Shown here: positions 8,645 through 16,540 of the stretch, piece by piece
Layout of the letters: every line of letters begins with the position of its first letter
How positions within the stretch are numbered: the stretch's first letter is position 1
Origin: Planomonospora_B alba
Lineage (GTDB): Bacteria; Actinomycetota; Actinomycetes; Streptosporangiales; Streptosporangiaceae
NCBI RefSeq assembly: GCF_039534085.1
Contig: NZ_BAAAUT010000018.1
Location: forward strand, 1 to 64,000
Direction: 5' to 3'
DNA: 64,000 bases
Notes under the pieces: generated by a model
What the model was told of the DNA's origin: nothing
The model's database searches: none
Seen by the model: the letters and a program-made list of their open reading frames with translations, nothing else
Program-made: the position numbers and the translations under genes

Positions 8645-10030
8645 ATGACGACGACGATGATCGCTCCCCCCTCCGGGGGGATGTTCGCCCGGCGGCACCG
8701 GGCGCTGACGGTCGGCATGGTGGCCCTGATCGTGCTGGTGGCCTTCGAGTCGCTGGCCGTGTCGACCGCGATGCCGGTGGTCGGGCGCGAGCTCGACGGG
8801 ATCGGCCTGTACGCCCTGGCCTTCAGCGGGTCCCTCGCCGCAGGCATGATCGCCACCGTGGCGGGCGGGCGCTGGGGTGACCTGCGCGGGCCGGTCGCGC
8901 CGCTCTGGGCGGGGGTGGCGGCCTTCGCCGCGGGCCTCGTGCTCTCCGGCACGGCGCCCACCATGGACGTGTTCGTGCTGGGCCGCTTCGCGCAGGGCTT
9001 CGGCGGCGGGCTCTTCCAGGTCTCCCTGTACGTGCTGGTCTCCCGCGTCTACCCCGCCGAGACGCACCCGAAGGTCTTCTCCCTGTTCGCCGCCTGCTGG
9101 GTGGTGCCGTCCATGGTCGGTCCCGCGGTCACCGGCCTGGTGGTCGGGCAGTTCGGCTGGCGCTGGGTCTTCCTGGGCGTGCCGCTGCTCGTCGCCCCCG
9201 CCGCGCTGCTGCTCTGGCGCGGCCTGGCCGCCGCCCCGGCGGGCGGCCCGCCCGCCGGCCCGTCCGCCGGGGAGGACGGGCCGGACGGCTCCGGCGGGCG
9301 CACGCCGATCGCCCGCAGGCTCGGCTGGGCGGTGCTGGCGGCCGTGGGCGCCGCGCTCACCCAGTACGGCGGGTCCGCGCGCGGCGCCGGCCTGCTCCTG
9401 ATGGCGGCGGGGCTGGCGGTGCTGGTGACGGCACTGGCCCGGCTGCTGCCGCCCGGAACCCTGCGCGCCGGGCGCGGCCTGCCCTCGGTGATCGTCCTGC
9501 GCGGGATCGTGGCCGGCGCCGTCTTCGGCGGCGAGGTGTACCTGCCGCTCATGCTCACCGCCGAGCGCGGCCTGTCGCCCGCCCTGGCCGGCACGGTGCT
9601 CACCGGCGGGGCGCTCGCCTGGTCGCTGGCCTCGTGGATCGTCGGGCGCAGGCGGTACGACCGGGTCCTGATCCTGCGGGCGGGTCCGTTGCTGATCACC
9701 GCGGGCCTGCTGCTGGCGGCCCTGGCCGTCTTCCCCGCCGTCCCGGTGGCCGTCGCCTTCGCCGGTGAGATCATCCTGGGGCTCGGGATCGGGAGCGTCT
9801 ACCCCACGCTCTCGGTGCTCGTCCTGGAGTTGTCCGCGCCGGGGCGGGAGGGTGAGAACAGCGCCTCGATGGGCATCGGCGAATCGGCCTTCACCGTGGC
9901 GGCGGTCGCCGCCGTCGGCGCGATCGTCGCCGCCTTCGGCGCCGCCGGCCCCGTCTACCTGGCGTGTTTCGCGCTGACCGCGCTGGTCGCGGCCACCGGT
10001 ACGCTCGTCGCGGGCCGGACCGGGGCCTGA
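8645..10030 (+). CDS. MFS transporter (drug-export type)
   Basis: This 461-residue membrane protein has 12-14 hydrophobic segments. It carries the MFS motif A variant GGRWGDLRGPVAPL after helix 2 and a helix-5 motif C-like stretch VVPSMVGPAVTGLV, which is typical of proton antiporters. The central cytoplasmic loop (about residues 200-220) is Gly/Pro/Ala-rich. ATG 8645 was chosen over the longer frame because TACGGT (8633-8638) lies 6 bp upstream in leaderless geometry and the upstream residues look non-coding. It lies 47 bp after the TetR stop and may be weakly co-transcribed. The substrate is unknown. Confidence 0.9.
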   Translation: MTTTMIAPPSGGMFARRHRALTVGMVALIVLVAFESLAVSTAMPVVGRELDGIGLYALAFSGSLAAGMIATVAGGRWGDLRGPVAPLWAGVAAFAAGLVLSGTAPTMDVFVLGRFAQGFGGGLFQVSLYVLVSRVYPAETHPKVFSLFAACWVVPSMVGPAVTGLVVGQFGWRWVFLGVPLLVAPAALLLWRGLAAAPAGGPPAGPSAGEDGPDGSGGRTPIARRLGWAVLAAVGAALTQYGGSARGAGLLLMAAGLAVLVTALARLLPPGTLRAGRGLPSVIVLRGIVAGAVFGGEVYLPLMLTAERGLSPALAGTVLTGGALAWSLASWIVGRRRYDRVLILRAGPLLITAGLLLAALAVFPAVPVAVAFAGEIILGLGIGSVYPTLSVLVLELSAPGREGENSASMGIGESAFTVAAVAAVGAIVAAFGAAGPVYLACFALTALVAATGTLVAGRTGA

Positions 10031-10150
10031 CGGGGGCATGGCACCATTGGGAAGAACGTGCCCCTTGCTCACGTTGAAGGGTGGGTCCCGTTCGCGGGCG
10101 GGGCGCGTTCACCGGCACGGGAGGGCCGTGCCGAAGACCAAGGGGAGTCC

Positions 10151-11164
10151 ATGCCACGGGTGTGCGAGCTGGAGGTGTACCGGCTGGTCCTGCCGTACGG
10201 CAGGCGGCCGGAGAGCATCCTCGTCCGGCTCACCGACTACGGGGGCATGACCGGGTGGGGCGAGGTCGTCGACCCCGGCCCCGGGACCTGGCCCGTCCTG
10301 GTGGAGCGGCTCGGCAAGGAGCTCATCGGGGTCGACTGGGAGCACCCCGACGAGCTGGGCGAGATCCCCGGCGGCCCGGCCGCCGACATGGCCTGCTGGG
10401 ACCTGTGGGCCCGGATGCGCGGAGTCCCGCTGGCCCACGCCCTCGGCGGCAGCCGCACCTCGCTGATGGCGACCGTGCGGATCGGCGCCGACCGCAACCT
10501 GGACAGCCTGGTCGCCCGGGTCAACCGGCACGTCTGCGCCGGGTACGCGCACGTCACCATGGACGTCCACCCCGGCTGGGACATCGAGCCGCTGCGCGCC
10601 GTACGGCAGGCCTACCCGGCGCTCGGCATCGGCCTGGACGCCCGCTCCGCCTACACCGACGTCGGCGCCCTCGAGGCGCTGGACGCCTACGCCCCCTCCG
10701 TCATCGAGCGCCCGTTCGCCACGCCCGGGGGTCTGGCCGACCACGCCGACCTGCAGGAGCGGGTCGCCGCCCCGGTCCTGCTGGAGGTGTCGTCGGAGCG
10801 GGAGCTGGACGAGGCGGTCGCGGTGGGCGCGGGCCGCGCGCTGCTGATCCGCCCGGCCGCGCTGGGCTCCCTGCGGGGGGTGCGGCGGGTGCACGACGGC
10901 GCGGTGGCCGCGGGCTGGCAGATCGCCTGCGCCGGGGGGCAGGGCACGGGCCTGGCCAGGGCGGCCACCGTCGCGGCGGCCAGCCTGCCCGGGTGCACCC
11001 TGCCCTGCGACGTGGCGGAGCCGCCGCGCAGCGCGCAGATCGTCACCCCGCCGGTCGGCGCCTCCGGCGGCGTCGTCGCCGTCCCCCTCACCCAGCCCGG
11101 TCTCGGCCACGACATCGACGAGACCCGGGTCCGCCGCCTGGCCAAGGAGTCCCACCGCGCCTGA
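10151..11164 (+). CDS. Enolase-superfamily protein with lost catalytic lysines
   Basis: This 337-residue protein has the layout of the muconate-lactonising/o-succinylbenzoate synthase group: an N-terminal capping domain and a TIM barrel. The metal ligands appear kept: D163 in LDARSAY, E186 in IERPF and E212 in LLEVS. The barrel residues that should be the KxK acid/base pair read T136-M-D138 (HVTMDVHPG), and the opposing Lys of IKP is R234 (LLIRP). It is therefore either catalytically different or inactive. The start is set by AGGGGAG just upstream of ATG 10151. A GGCACGG/CCGTGCC hairpin lies in the leader (10113-10131). The true substrate is unknown. Confidence 0.8.
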   Translation: MPRVCELEVYRLVLPYGRRPESILVRLTDYGGMTGWGEVVDPGPGTWPVLVERLGKELIGVDWEHPDELGEIPGGPAADMACWDLWARMRGVPLAHALGGSRTSLMATVRIGADRNLDSLVARVNRHVCAGYAHVTMDVHPGWDIEPLRAVRQAYPALGIGLDARSAYTDVGALEALDAYAPSVIERPFATPGGLADHADLQERVAAPVLLEVSSERELDEAVAVGAGRALLIRPAALGSLRGVRRVHDGAVAAGWQIACAGGQGTGLARAATVAAASLPGCTLPCDVAEPPRSAQIVTPPVGASGGVVAVPLTQPGLGHDIDETRVRRLAKESHRA

Positions 11165-11196
11165 CCCGTCCCCGGCGGGTCCTTTCTTCCGCGCTC

Positions 11197-11261
11197 CCGT
11201 GCCGGGGTCCTGAGCCGGGTCCCGCGTTCCCGCGCGGTGCCGGCTCAGGACCCCGGCACGG
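11197..11261. terminator. 22-bp perfect inverted repeat, convergent terminator
   Basis: The arms 11197-11218 and 11240-11261 pair perfectly over 22 bp around a 21-nt loop. The structure lies between the enolase-like gene (+) and the LCP gene (-), so it can terminate both transcripts. Confidence 0.75.
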
Positions 11262-11356
11262 AAACGCGGGACCCGGCCGGAGACGCGGAAGAAGGGACCC
11301 GGCCGGTGAAGAGCCCGTGCCCGCGGTGACCGGCACCGCGCGGGAACGCGGGACCC
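11217..11356. repeat. 27-bp inverted repeat competing with the terminator hairpin
   Basis: Positions 11217-11243 are the exact reverse complement of 11330-11356 (27 bp). The left arm overlaps the loop and both inner arm ends of the 11197-11261 hairpin, so the two structures cannot form at once. The sequence GGGACCCGGCCGG also occurs twice in between as a direct repeat (from 11268 and from 11294). Confidence 0.8.
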
Positions 11357-11392
11357 TGCGGAGGGCGGGGACCGTACGGCGGCCGGGAGCGG

Positions 11393-12871
11393 TCAGCTGC
11401 AGCCGTCGGTGATGTTCTTGGGGGCGGCGGGGTCGGCGGGCTTGGCGGTGGACCGCACCGCGGGCTTCGTGGGCTTCGCGGCCGGGTCCGCAGCGGCCCC
11501 GGCGGTCGGCGTGGCGGCCGGAGAGGACGCCCCGGCGGTCGGGGCGGCGGCGGAGGAGACCGAGTCCTGGATGGCCTTGGCGGTGACGGTGCGGATCTTG
11601 GCCCAGTCGGGGTAGCCGGTGTTGATCAGCGGCGGCACGAACTGCACGCTGGTCACCTTGGCGTTCTTGACCTTCAGCGCCAGCGGGACCAGGTGCTCCA
11701 GCATCGGGCGCGGGATGTCCGTCCTGATCAGCTCCCTGGTGGCCAGCGCGATCCGGTTGAAGCGGGCGAGCACGGTCGCCGGGTCGGCCTGCTGCAGGAG
11801 CGCGCCGAGCACGCAGCGCTGGCGGCCCATCCGGCTGAAGTCGTCGCTGTAGGTGCGCGAGCGGGCGAACCACATCGCGTCGGCGCCCTTGAGCCTGCGG
11901 GTGCCCGCCTTGACCACGCCCTCGTTGTACTTGCCGAAGACGACGTCGTGCGGGACGGTGATCGTCACGCCTCCGATGGCGTCGATGAGGCGGGCGAAGC
12001 CCCACATGTTCACCAGCGCGTACCAGTCGATCTTCAGCCCGAGCGTGTAGCCGACGGTGTCGATCAGGACCCGGGCGCCCTGCTCCTTCCTGCCGCCGAA
12101 GATCTCCGGGTGGGCGTCGGCGTACTCCCAGACCGCGAAGAGCAGGTCCTCGCGGCCGCCGCCGGGCCCGGCCGGGAGGCGGAAGCCGTTCGGGAACCGC
12201 TTGGCCATCGGGCTGCCCGGCACGAAGCGCACGTTCTCCAGGTTGCGCGGGAGGCTGAACAGGACGGTGTTTCCGCTCGCGACGTCGATGCTGGCCACGT
12301 TGATGCTGTCGGTCCGCACGCCCGGCCGGTGGTCGTCGGCGTCGCCGCCGAGCAGCAGGATGTTCACCCGGGTCCGGCCCACCCACGGGTCCTGTCCGTC
12401 GCCGCCGGAGGCGCTGGGCAGCGGTACGGCGGGCGCGGCGAAGACGCCGTCCAGCATGGCCTGGGAGGCCGCGGTGTACTGCCCGGCGAGCCCGAACGGC
12501 AGCAGCACGGCCACCGCGAGCACGCCCGCGACCGTGCCGGACACCGCCTGCCCGGCGGCGGGCAGCCTGCCGGGTTCCAGCACCATGAAGGAGTGCACCA
12601 CCAGCGCGAACCAGGCGACCCCCAGGGCGAGGGCGCCCACGGTGAGCGCGGTGAGCCAGGAGGACGCCAGCAGCCGCCCGGCCAGGACGCCGAGGTCGGA
12701 GGTGAGCCCCACCCAGAGCAGGACGAGCAGCGCCGCGGCGTAGACGGACAGCAGGGTCAGGCCGGTCCGGCGCCACCCCGCGCGCAGGTGGGCGGCGCCC
12801 GGCGCGATGACCGACAGGGCCGTCCATCCGATGACCGCACCGATTCCGGGCGGCGTTGATCTGTCCCGCAC
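11393..12871 (-). CDS. LytR-CpsA-Psr (LCP) family protein with polytopic N terminus
   Basis: LCP proteins transfer glycopolymers from lipid carriers to peptidoglycan outside the membrane. The domain starts at TRVNILLLGGDADDH and shows the hallmark residues: GVRTDSINVASID, the Arg of LPRNL, GGVTITVP, and the Arg-rich WFARSRTYSDDFSRMGRQR. Unusually, about four to five hydrophobic segments precede it, where a typical LCP protein has one. A low-complexity Ala/Pro/Lys/Thr tail ends in NITDGCS. GTG 12871 gives 492 residues (VRDRSTPPGIG). A GTG at 12973 would add 34 residues but would run into the divergent promoter region. Confidence 0.85.
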   Translation of the reverse strand: MRDRSTPPGIGAVIGWTALSVIAPGAAHLRAGWRRTGLTLLSVYAAALLVLLWVGLTSDLGVLAGRLLASSWLTALTVGALALGVAWFALVVHSFMVLEPGRLPAAGQAVSGTVAGVLAVAVLLPFGLAGQYTAASQAMLDGVFAAPAVPLPSASGGDGQDPWVGRTRVNILLLGGDADDHRPGVRTDSINVASIDVASGNTVLFSLPRNLENVRFVPGSPMAKRFPNGFRLPAGPGGGREDLLFAVWEYADAHPEIFGGRKEQGARVLIDTVGYTLGLKIDWYALVNMWGFARLIDAIGGVTITVPHDVVFGKYNEGVVKAGTRRLKGADAMWFARSRTYSDDFSRMGRQRCVLGALLQQADPATVLARFNRIALATRELIRTDIPRPMLEHLVPLALKVKNAKVTSVQFVPPLINTGYPDWAKIRTVTAKAIQDSVSSAAAPTAGASSPAATPTAGAAADPAAKPTKPAVRSTAKPADPAAPKNITDGCS

Positions 12872-13014
12872 TGCTCCCCGTTCCCCGCACTCCCCTGCCC
12901 GCGCGCATTCCCGCGCCGCAGAGGAGATGGTAGGCACAACCGGCAGGCCGGGAGGCGAAGAGTGAGTGAACACATCAGAAAAACATCCCGATTAATCCGG
13001 ACATTTGACTGGAA

Positions 13015-13020
13015 TAAGAT
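13015..13020 (+). promoter_or_regulatory. -10 box for leaderless enoyl-CoA hydratase
   Basis: TAAGAT ends 6 bp before ATG 13027 inside a short AT-rich stretch (12970-13020). There is no Shine-Dalgarno sequence, so a leaderless transcript is likely. TTGACT at 13005 is too close to serve as the -35 box. Confidence 0.55.
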
Positions 13021-13026
13021 TCGGTC

Positions 13027-13908
13027 ATGTCTTTCACGGAGATCGAGTACGACGTGGCCGACGGCGTGGCCACCATCACGCTCAACCGTCCGGAGCGCCT
13101 CAACGCCTTCACCTACGTGATGCGCGGCGAGCTGATCGAGGCCTTCGACCGGGCGGACGCCGACGACGGGGTCCGCGCGGTGGTCGTCACCGGCAGGGGC
13201 CGGGCCTTCTGCGCCGGCGCCGACCTCGGCGGCGGCGGCGACACCTTCAACCACCGCGAGTCCGGTGAGATGTTCGGCGGCGCCGACACCGTCGACGGCT
13301 CGCCCCGCGACGGCGGCGGCACGGTGGTGCTGCGCATCGCGCGCTCCCTCAAGCCGGTCATCGGCGCGATCAACGGCCCGGCGGTCGGCGTCGGGGTGAC
13401 CATGACGCTGCCGATGGACGTCCGGCTCGCCTCCGACACGGCGAGGTTCGGCTTCGTCTTCGCCCGGCGCGGCATCGTGACCGAGGCGGCCTCCAGCTGG
13501 TTCCTGCCCCGCGTCGTCGGCATCTCCCAGGCGATGGAGTGGGCCGCGACCGGCCGGGTCTTCCCCGCCGCGGAGGCGCTCGAAGGACGCCTGGTCTCGA
13601 AGGTCCTCGCCCCCGGCGAGCTGCTCCCGGCCGCCTACGCGCTCGCCCGCGAGATCGCCGACAACACCTCCGCCGTCTCGGTCGCCGCCATCCGCCGCCT
13701 CATGTGGGCGGGCCTGTCGGCCTCCTCCCCGTGGGAGGCGCACCGCGCGGACTCCAAGCTCATGCACGTCCTGGGCGCCGCCCCGGACGCCGCCGAGGGG
13801 GTCACCTCCTTCCTGGAGAAGCGCCCGGCGGCGTTCCCGATGAAGGTCAGCACGGACCTGCCGGACGCCGTCCCCGACTGGCCCGCCGACCCCTACGGAA
13901 CGGTGTGA
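13027..13908 (+). CDS. Enoyl-CoA hydratase/isomerase family protein
   Basis: This 293-residue crotonase-fold enzyme should act on CoA thioesters in the cytoplasm. It has the N-terminal TLNRPERLNAF, the CoA-binding and oxyanion stretch GRGRAFCAGADL, the second oxyanion element AINGPAVGVGVTM and the active-site helix RRGIVTEAASSWFLPR. An insertion of about 25 residues rich in Gly and Asp (after residue 75) lies between the CoA-binding loop and the second oxyanion segment. ATG 13027 has TAAGAT six bases upstream. An alpha/beta hydrolase gene follows after 5 bp and is probably in the same operon. The substrate is unresolved. Confidence 0.92.
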   Translation: MSFTEIEYDVADGVATITLNRPERLNAFTYVMRGELIEAFDRADADDGVRAVVVTGRGRAFCAGADLGGGGDTFNHRESGEMFGGADTVDGSPRDGGGTVVLRIARSLKPVIGAINGPAVGVGVTMTLPMDVRLASDTARFGFVFARRGIVTEAASSWFLPRVVGISQAMEWAATGRVFPAAEALEGRLVSKVLAPGELLPAAYALAREIADNTSAVSVAAIRRLMWAGLSASSPWEAHRADSKLMHVLGAAPDAAEGVTSFLEKRPAAFPMKVSTDLPDAVPDWPADPYGTV

Positions 13909-13913
13909 GAGCC

Positions 13914-14852
13914 ATGCACGACGTCCTCGGCCCCGACTACGAGCTGACGGTCCTGCCCATGCCGGACGACTACGAGGGCGAGGTCGTCGCCTCCCTCGTA
14001 CGGCGCCGCGCCGCCGAGCCCACCGGCAGGGCCGTGCTCTACCTGCACGGCTTCACCGACTACTTCTTCCAGACCCACCTGGCCGAGCACTTCGCCGCCC
14101 AGGGGATCGACTTCTACGGCCTGGACCTGCGCAAGTACGGCCGCTCGCTGCTGCCGCACCAGACCCGCGGGTTCGTGCGCAGCGTCACCGAGTACTTCCC
14201 CGAGATCGACGAGGCGATCCGGATCATCCGCACCGAGCACGGCCACGAGAAGGTGATCCTCAACGCCCACTCCACCGGCGGGCTCGTCGCCGCGCTCTGG
14301 GCCGACCGGGTCCGGGGCCGGGGACTGGTGCAGAACCTGGTGCTCAACAGCCCCTTCTTCGACCTGAACGTCCCCGGCCACCTGCGGCTCGCCGCCGACG
14401 TGCTGCACCTGCCGCTGTCCCGGCTGCCCGCCCGCACCGTGCTGCCCCTCGGCCTGTCCACCGCGTACGCCGCCAGCCTGCACCGCGACCACCACGGCGA
14501 GTGGGACTTCGACCTGAACTGGAAGCCCGTCGGCGGGTTCCCCGTGCACGCCGTCTGGCTCGCGGCGATCCGGCGCGCCCAGAAGCGCCTGCACGCCGGC
14601 CTCCGCGTCGACGTGCCGGTCCTGGTGCTCTGCTCGGACAAGGGCCTGCGGCTGCGCGACTTCGCCCCCGAGGCGCGCAGCGCCGACACCGTGCTCGACC
14701 CCGAGCAGATCGCCCGCTGGTCGACCCGGGTCGGCGGGCACGTCACCTGCGTCCGGGTGCCCGGCGGCATGCACGACCTGGTGCTCTCCCCGGAGCCCGC
14801 GCGCAAGCAGGTCTTCGCCGAGATGGACCGCTGGCTCGCCTGCTACGGCTGA
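13914..14852 (+). CDS. Alpha/beta hydrolase, serine aminopeptidase/monoacylglycerol-lipase-like
   Basis: This 312-residue soluble hydrolase (Hydrolase_4-like) shows the nucleophile elbow NAHSTGG near residue 118, an upstream oxyanion motif YLHGFTDYFF and the catalytic His in PGGMHDLVLS. The gene begins 5 bp after the enoyl-CoA hydratase stop, with GAGAGCC as a weak ribosome-binding site. The pair may handle a lipid ester or thioester, but only the general fold can be stated from sequence. A perfect palindromic terminator follows the stop. Confidence 0.9.
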   Translation: MHDVLGPDYELTVLPMPDDYEGEVVASLVRRRAAEPTGRAVLYLHGFTDYFFQTHLAEHFAAQGIDFYGLDLRKYGRSLLPHQTRGFVRSVTEYFPEIDEAIRIIRTEHGHEKVILNAHSTGGLVAALWADRVRGRGLVQNLVLNSPFFDLNVPGHLRLAADVLHLPLSRLPARTVLPLGLSTAYAASLHRDHHGEWDFDLNWKPVGGFPVHAVWLAAIRRAQKRLHAGLRVDVPVLVLCSDKGLRLRDFAPEARSADTVLDPEQIARWSTRVGGHVTCVRVPGGMHDLVLSPEPARKQVFAEMDRWLACYG

Positions 14853-14861
14853 CGGCCCGGA

Positions 14862-14883
14862 GGCCCGCCCCGCGGGGCGGGCC
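14862..14883. terminator. Perfect 22-bp palindrome between convergent genes
   Basis: The 22 bases form a self-complementary GC palindrome centred on CCGCGG. It lies between the hydrolase (+) and the membrane hydrolase (-) and is a likely bidirectional terminator. Confidence 0.65.
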
Positions 14884-14897
14884 GCCGCCCGCGGACG

Positions 14898-16388
14898 TCA
14901 CCAGGGGAACGCGAACAGACCGTAGTAGGCCGCCGCGACCAGCAGCAGCCCGGTGCTGCCCAGCACCCCGGCGACCGCGACGTGCTGCGGACGGCTGGGC
15001 TGCCAGCCCTCCCGCAGCGCCGAGACGACGGCCGCGGTGGCCGTCACCTCCTGCAGCAGCATCAGCACCGCCAGGGCCCGGACGACCAGCCACCCGGCGA
15101 GGACCGCGGGCCAGGCCCCCGCCTGGTTGACCGAGAACAGCACCAGCAGCGTGATGAACGCCGCCACCGAGGCGAGCAGCCCGGCCCCGGTCCAGGCCAT
15201 CCGGCGGAACCGGTGCCGGATCGGCGGCCAGAGCCGGGCGTTGGCCTCGGCCTGGGGACGGCCGCCGCGCAGCCGTACCGCCATGGCGGCCACCGGGCCC
15301 GCCACGTAGCCGACGGCGGCCAGGCAGAGCGTGAGTCCCAGCACCGTCCCGCTGGCGTACCACGGCGCGGTGGGCAGGTCGCTGGCCTCGTAGCGCTGGA
15401 CCGGGGTGGCCCCGGCGATGGGCGGCCGCGGCTCGGCGGTCTCCGGCAGGCCCTTGACCCAGTTGGCCAGCGTCTCCAGGTAGCCGGGGGCCAGCGGGCC
15501 GCCGTTCACGCGCATGCCGTGGTCGGCCCCGGCCAGGTAGCGGATGGTGTGATCGGGGTTGCCGCCCTCGGTGAGCGCCCGGGTGAGCGTCTGGCTGCTC
15601 TCCACGAACGGGATCGACGGGTCGCGCGTGCCGTACAGCGCCAGCACCGGCCGGCGCACCCCGCGCAGCGCCGGCACGCCGTCGTGGCGCAGGAAGTTCA
15701 TGTCCACCGCGGACATCGCCCGGATGAGCAGCTCGCGCACCCCGCTCGGCGCGCGCAGCCGGTCCAGCTGCTCGCCCAGCGCCCAGCTGACCTGCCTCAG
15801 CGGCGAGACGTTCGGCGCGGAGACCAGTACGGCGAAGCCGACGTCCGCGCTGCGGGAGGCCGCGATCGGCACCACCCAGCTGCCCTCGCTGACCCCCCAC
15901 AACCCGGCGCGGGCCGGATCGACGTCGGGGCGCCCGCGCAGCTCGGCCAGCATGCGCAGCGCGTCGTCGGCGAGCAGCCCGAAGTCGCGGTGGCGGAAGT
16001 CGTAGCCCACGGTCCGCTTGTCGTAGACGAGCGTGACGATCCCGGCGCGGGCCAGCCACTCGGCCTGCTCGGTGAACTCCTCCCGCAGCCCGGGCCCCGC
16101 CCCCTGCACGAAGACCATGGCCGGGTGCCTGCCCGGGACGCGCGGCGCGCGGACCGTCGCCCGCAGGTCGGTGCCGCGGGCCCGGACGGTGAGCTCCTGC
16201 ACGGTGATCGGCGCGGTCGCGGAGACGGGCCGCAGCTCGTGGGCCGGCTGGGCGGGCAGGGACCGGAAGGCCGGATCGGCGGTCAGCGGCGACGGGTCGA
16301 ACGGCGGCGGCAGGACGTAGCCCACCGCAGCCAGGGCCATCATGGCCACACCCGCGGCCACGCCCACCACGCCCCGGCCCACGCGCAT
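14898..16388 (-). CDS. Alpha/beta hydrolase fused to a C-terminal membrane domain
   Basis: This 496-residue protein has an N-terminal signal anchor (VGVAAGVAMMALAAVGYVL) and a hydrolase domain (about residues 60-310) with oxyanion motif VFVQGAGPG, nucleophile elbow GVSEGSW, acidic GTRDPSIP and catalytic His ADHGMR. At least four hydrophobic segments follow in the last 150 residues. The topology puts the catalytic domain between membrane spans, probably outside the cytoplasm. ATG 16388 was preferred because GGGGAG lies 4 bp upstream; GTG 16427 would add 13 residues. The hydrolase resembles peptidase S9/dienelactone-hydrolase-like families. The substrate is unknown. Confidence 0.85.
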   Translation of the reverse strand: MRVGRGVVGVAAGVAMMALAAVGYVLPPPFDPSPLTADPAFRSLPAQPAHELRPVSATAPITVQELTVRARGTDLRATVRAPRVPGRHPAMVFVQGAGPGLREEFTEQAEWLARAGIVTLVYDKRTVGYDFRHRDFGLLADDALRMLAELRGRPDVDPARAGLWGVSEGSWVVPIAASRSADVGFAVLVSAPNVSPLRQVSWALGEQLDRLRAPSGVRELLIRAMSAVDMNFLRHDGVPALRGVRRPVLALYGTRDPSIPFVESSQTLTRALTEGGNPDHTIRYLAGADHGMRVNGGPLAPGYLETLANWVKGLPETAEPRPPIAGATPVQRYEASDLPTAPWYASGTVLGLTLCLAAVGYVAGPVAAMAVRLRGGRPQAEANARLWPPIRHRFRRMAWTGAGLLASVAAFITLLVLFSVNQAGAWPAVLAGWLVVRALAVLMLLQEVTATAAVVSALREGWQPSRPQHVAVAGVLGSTGLLLVAAAYYGLFAFPW

Positions 16389-16540
16389 GCCGCTCCCCGA
16401 TGGCCCGTTCACCCGAGTCGTCCACACCGATCATCAACCCTACCCAGAGCGACGGATTCGCGGCATCCCGCGGATATCGGCGGGACCGATGAGGCCCGAG
16501 CGGCACCGGATGGCCCCGGGGCCTGTTAGCTTCAGGCGAC

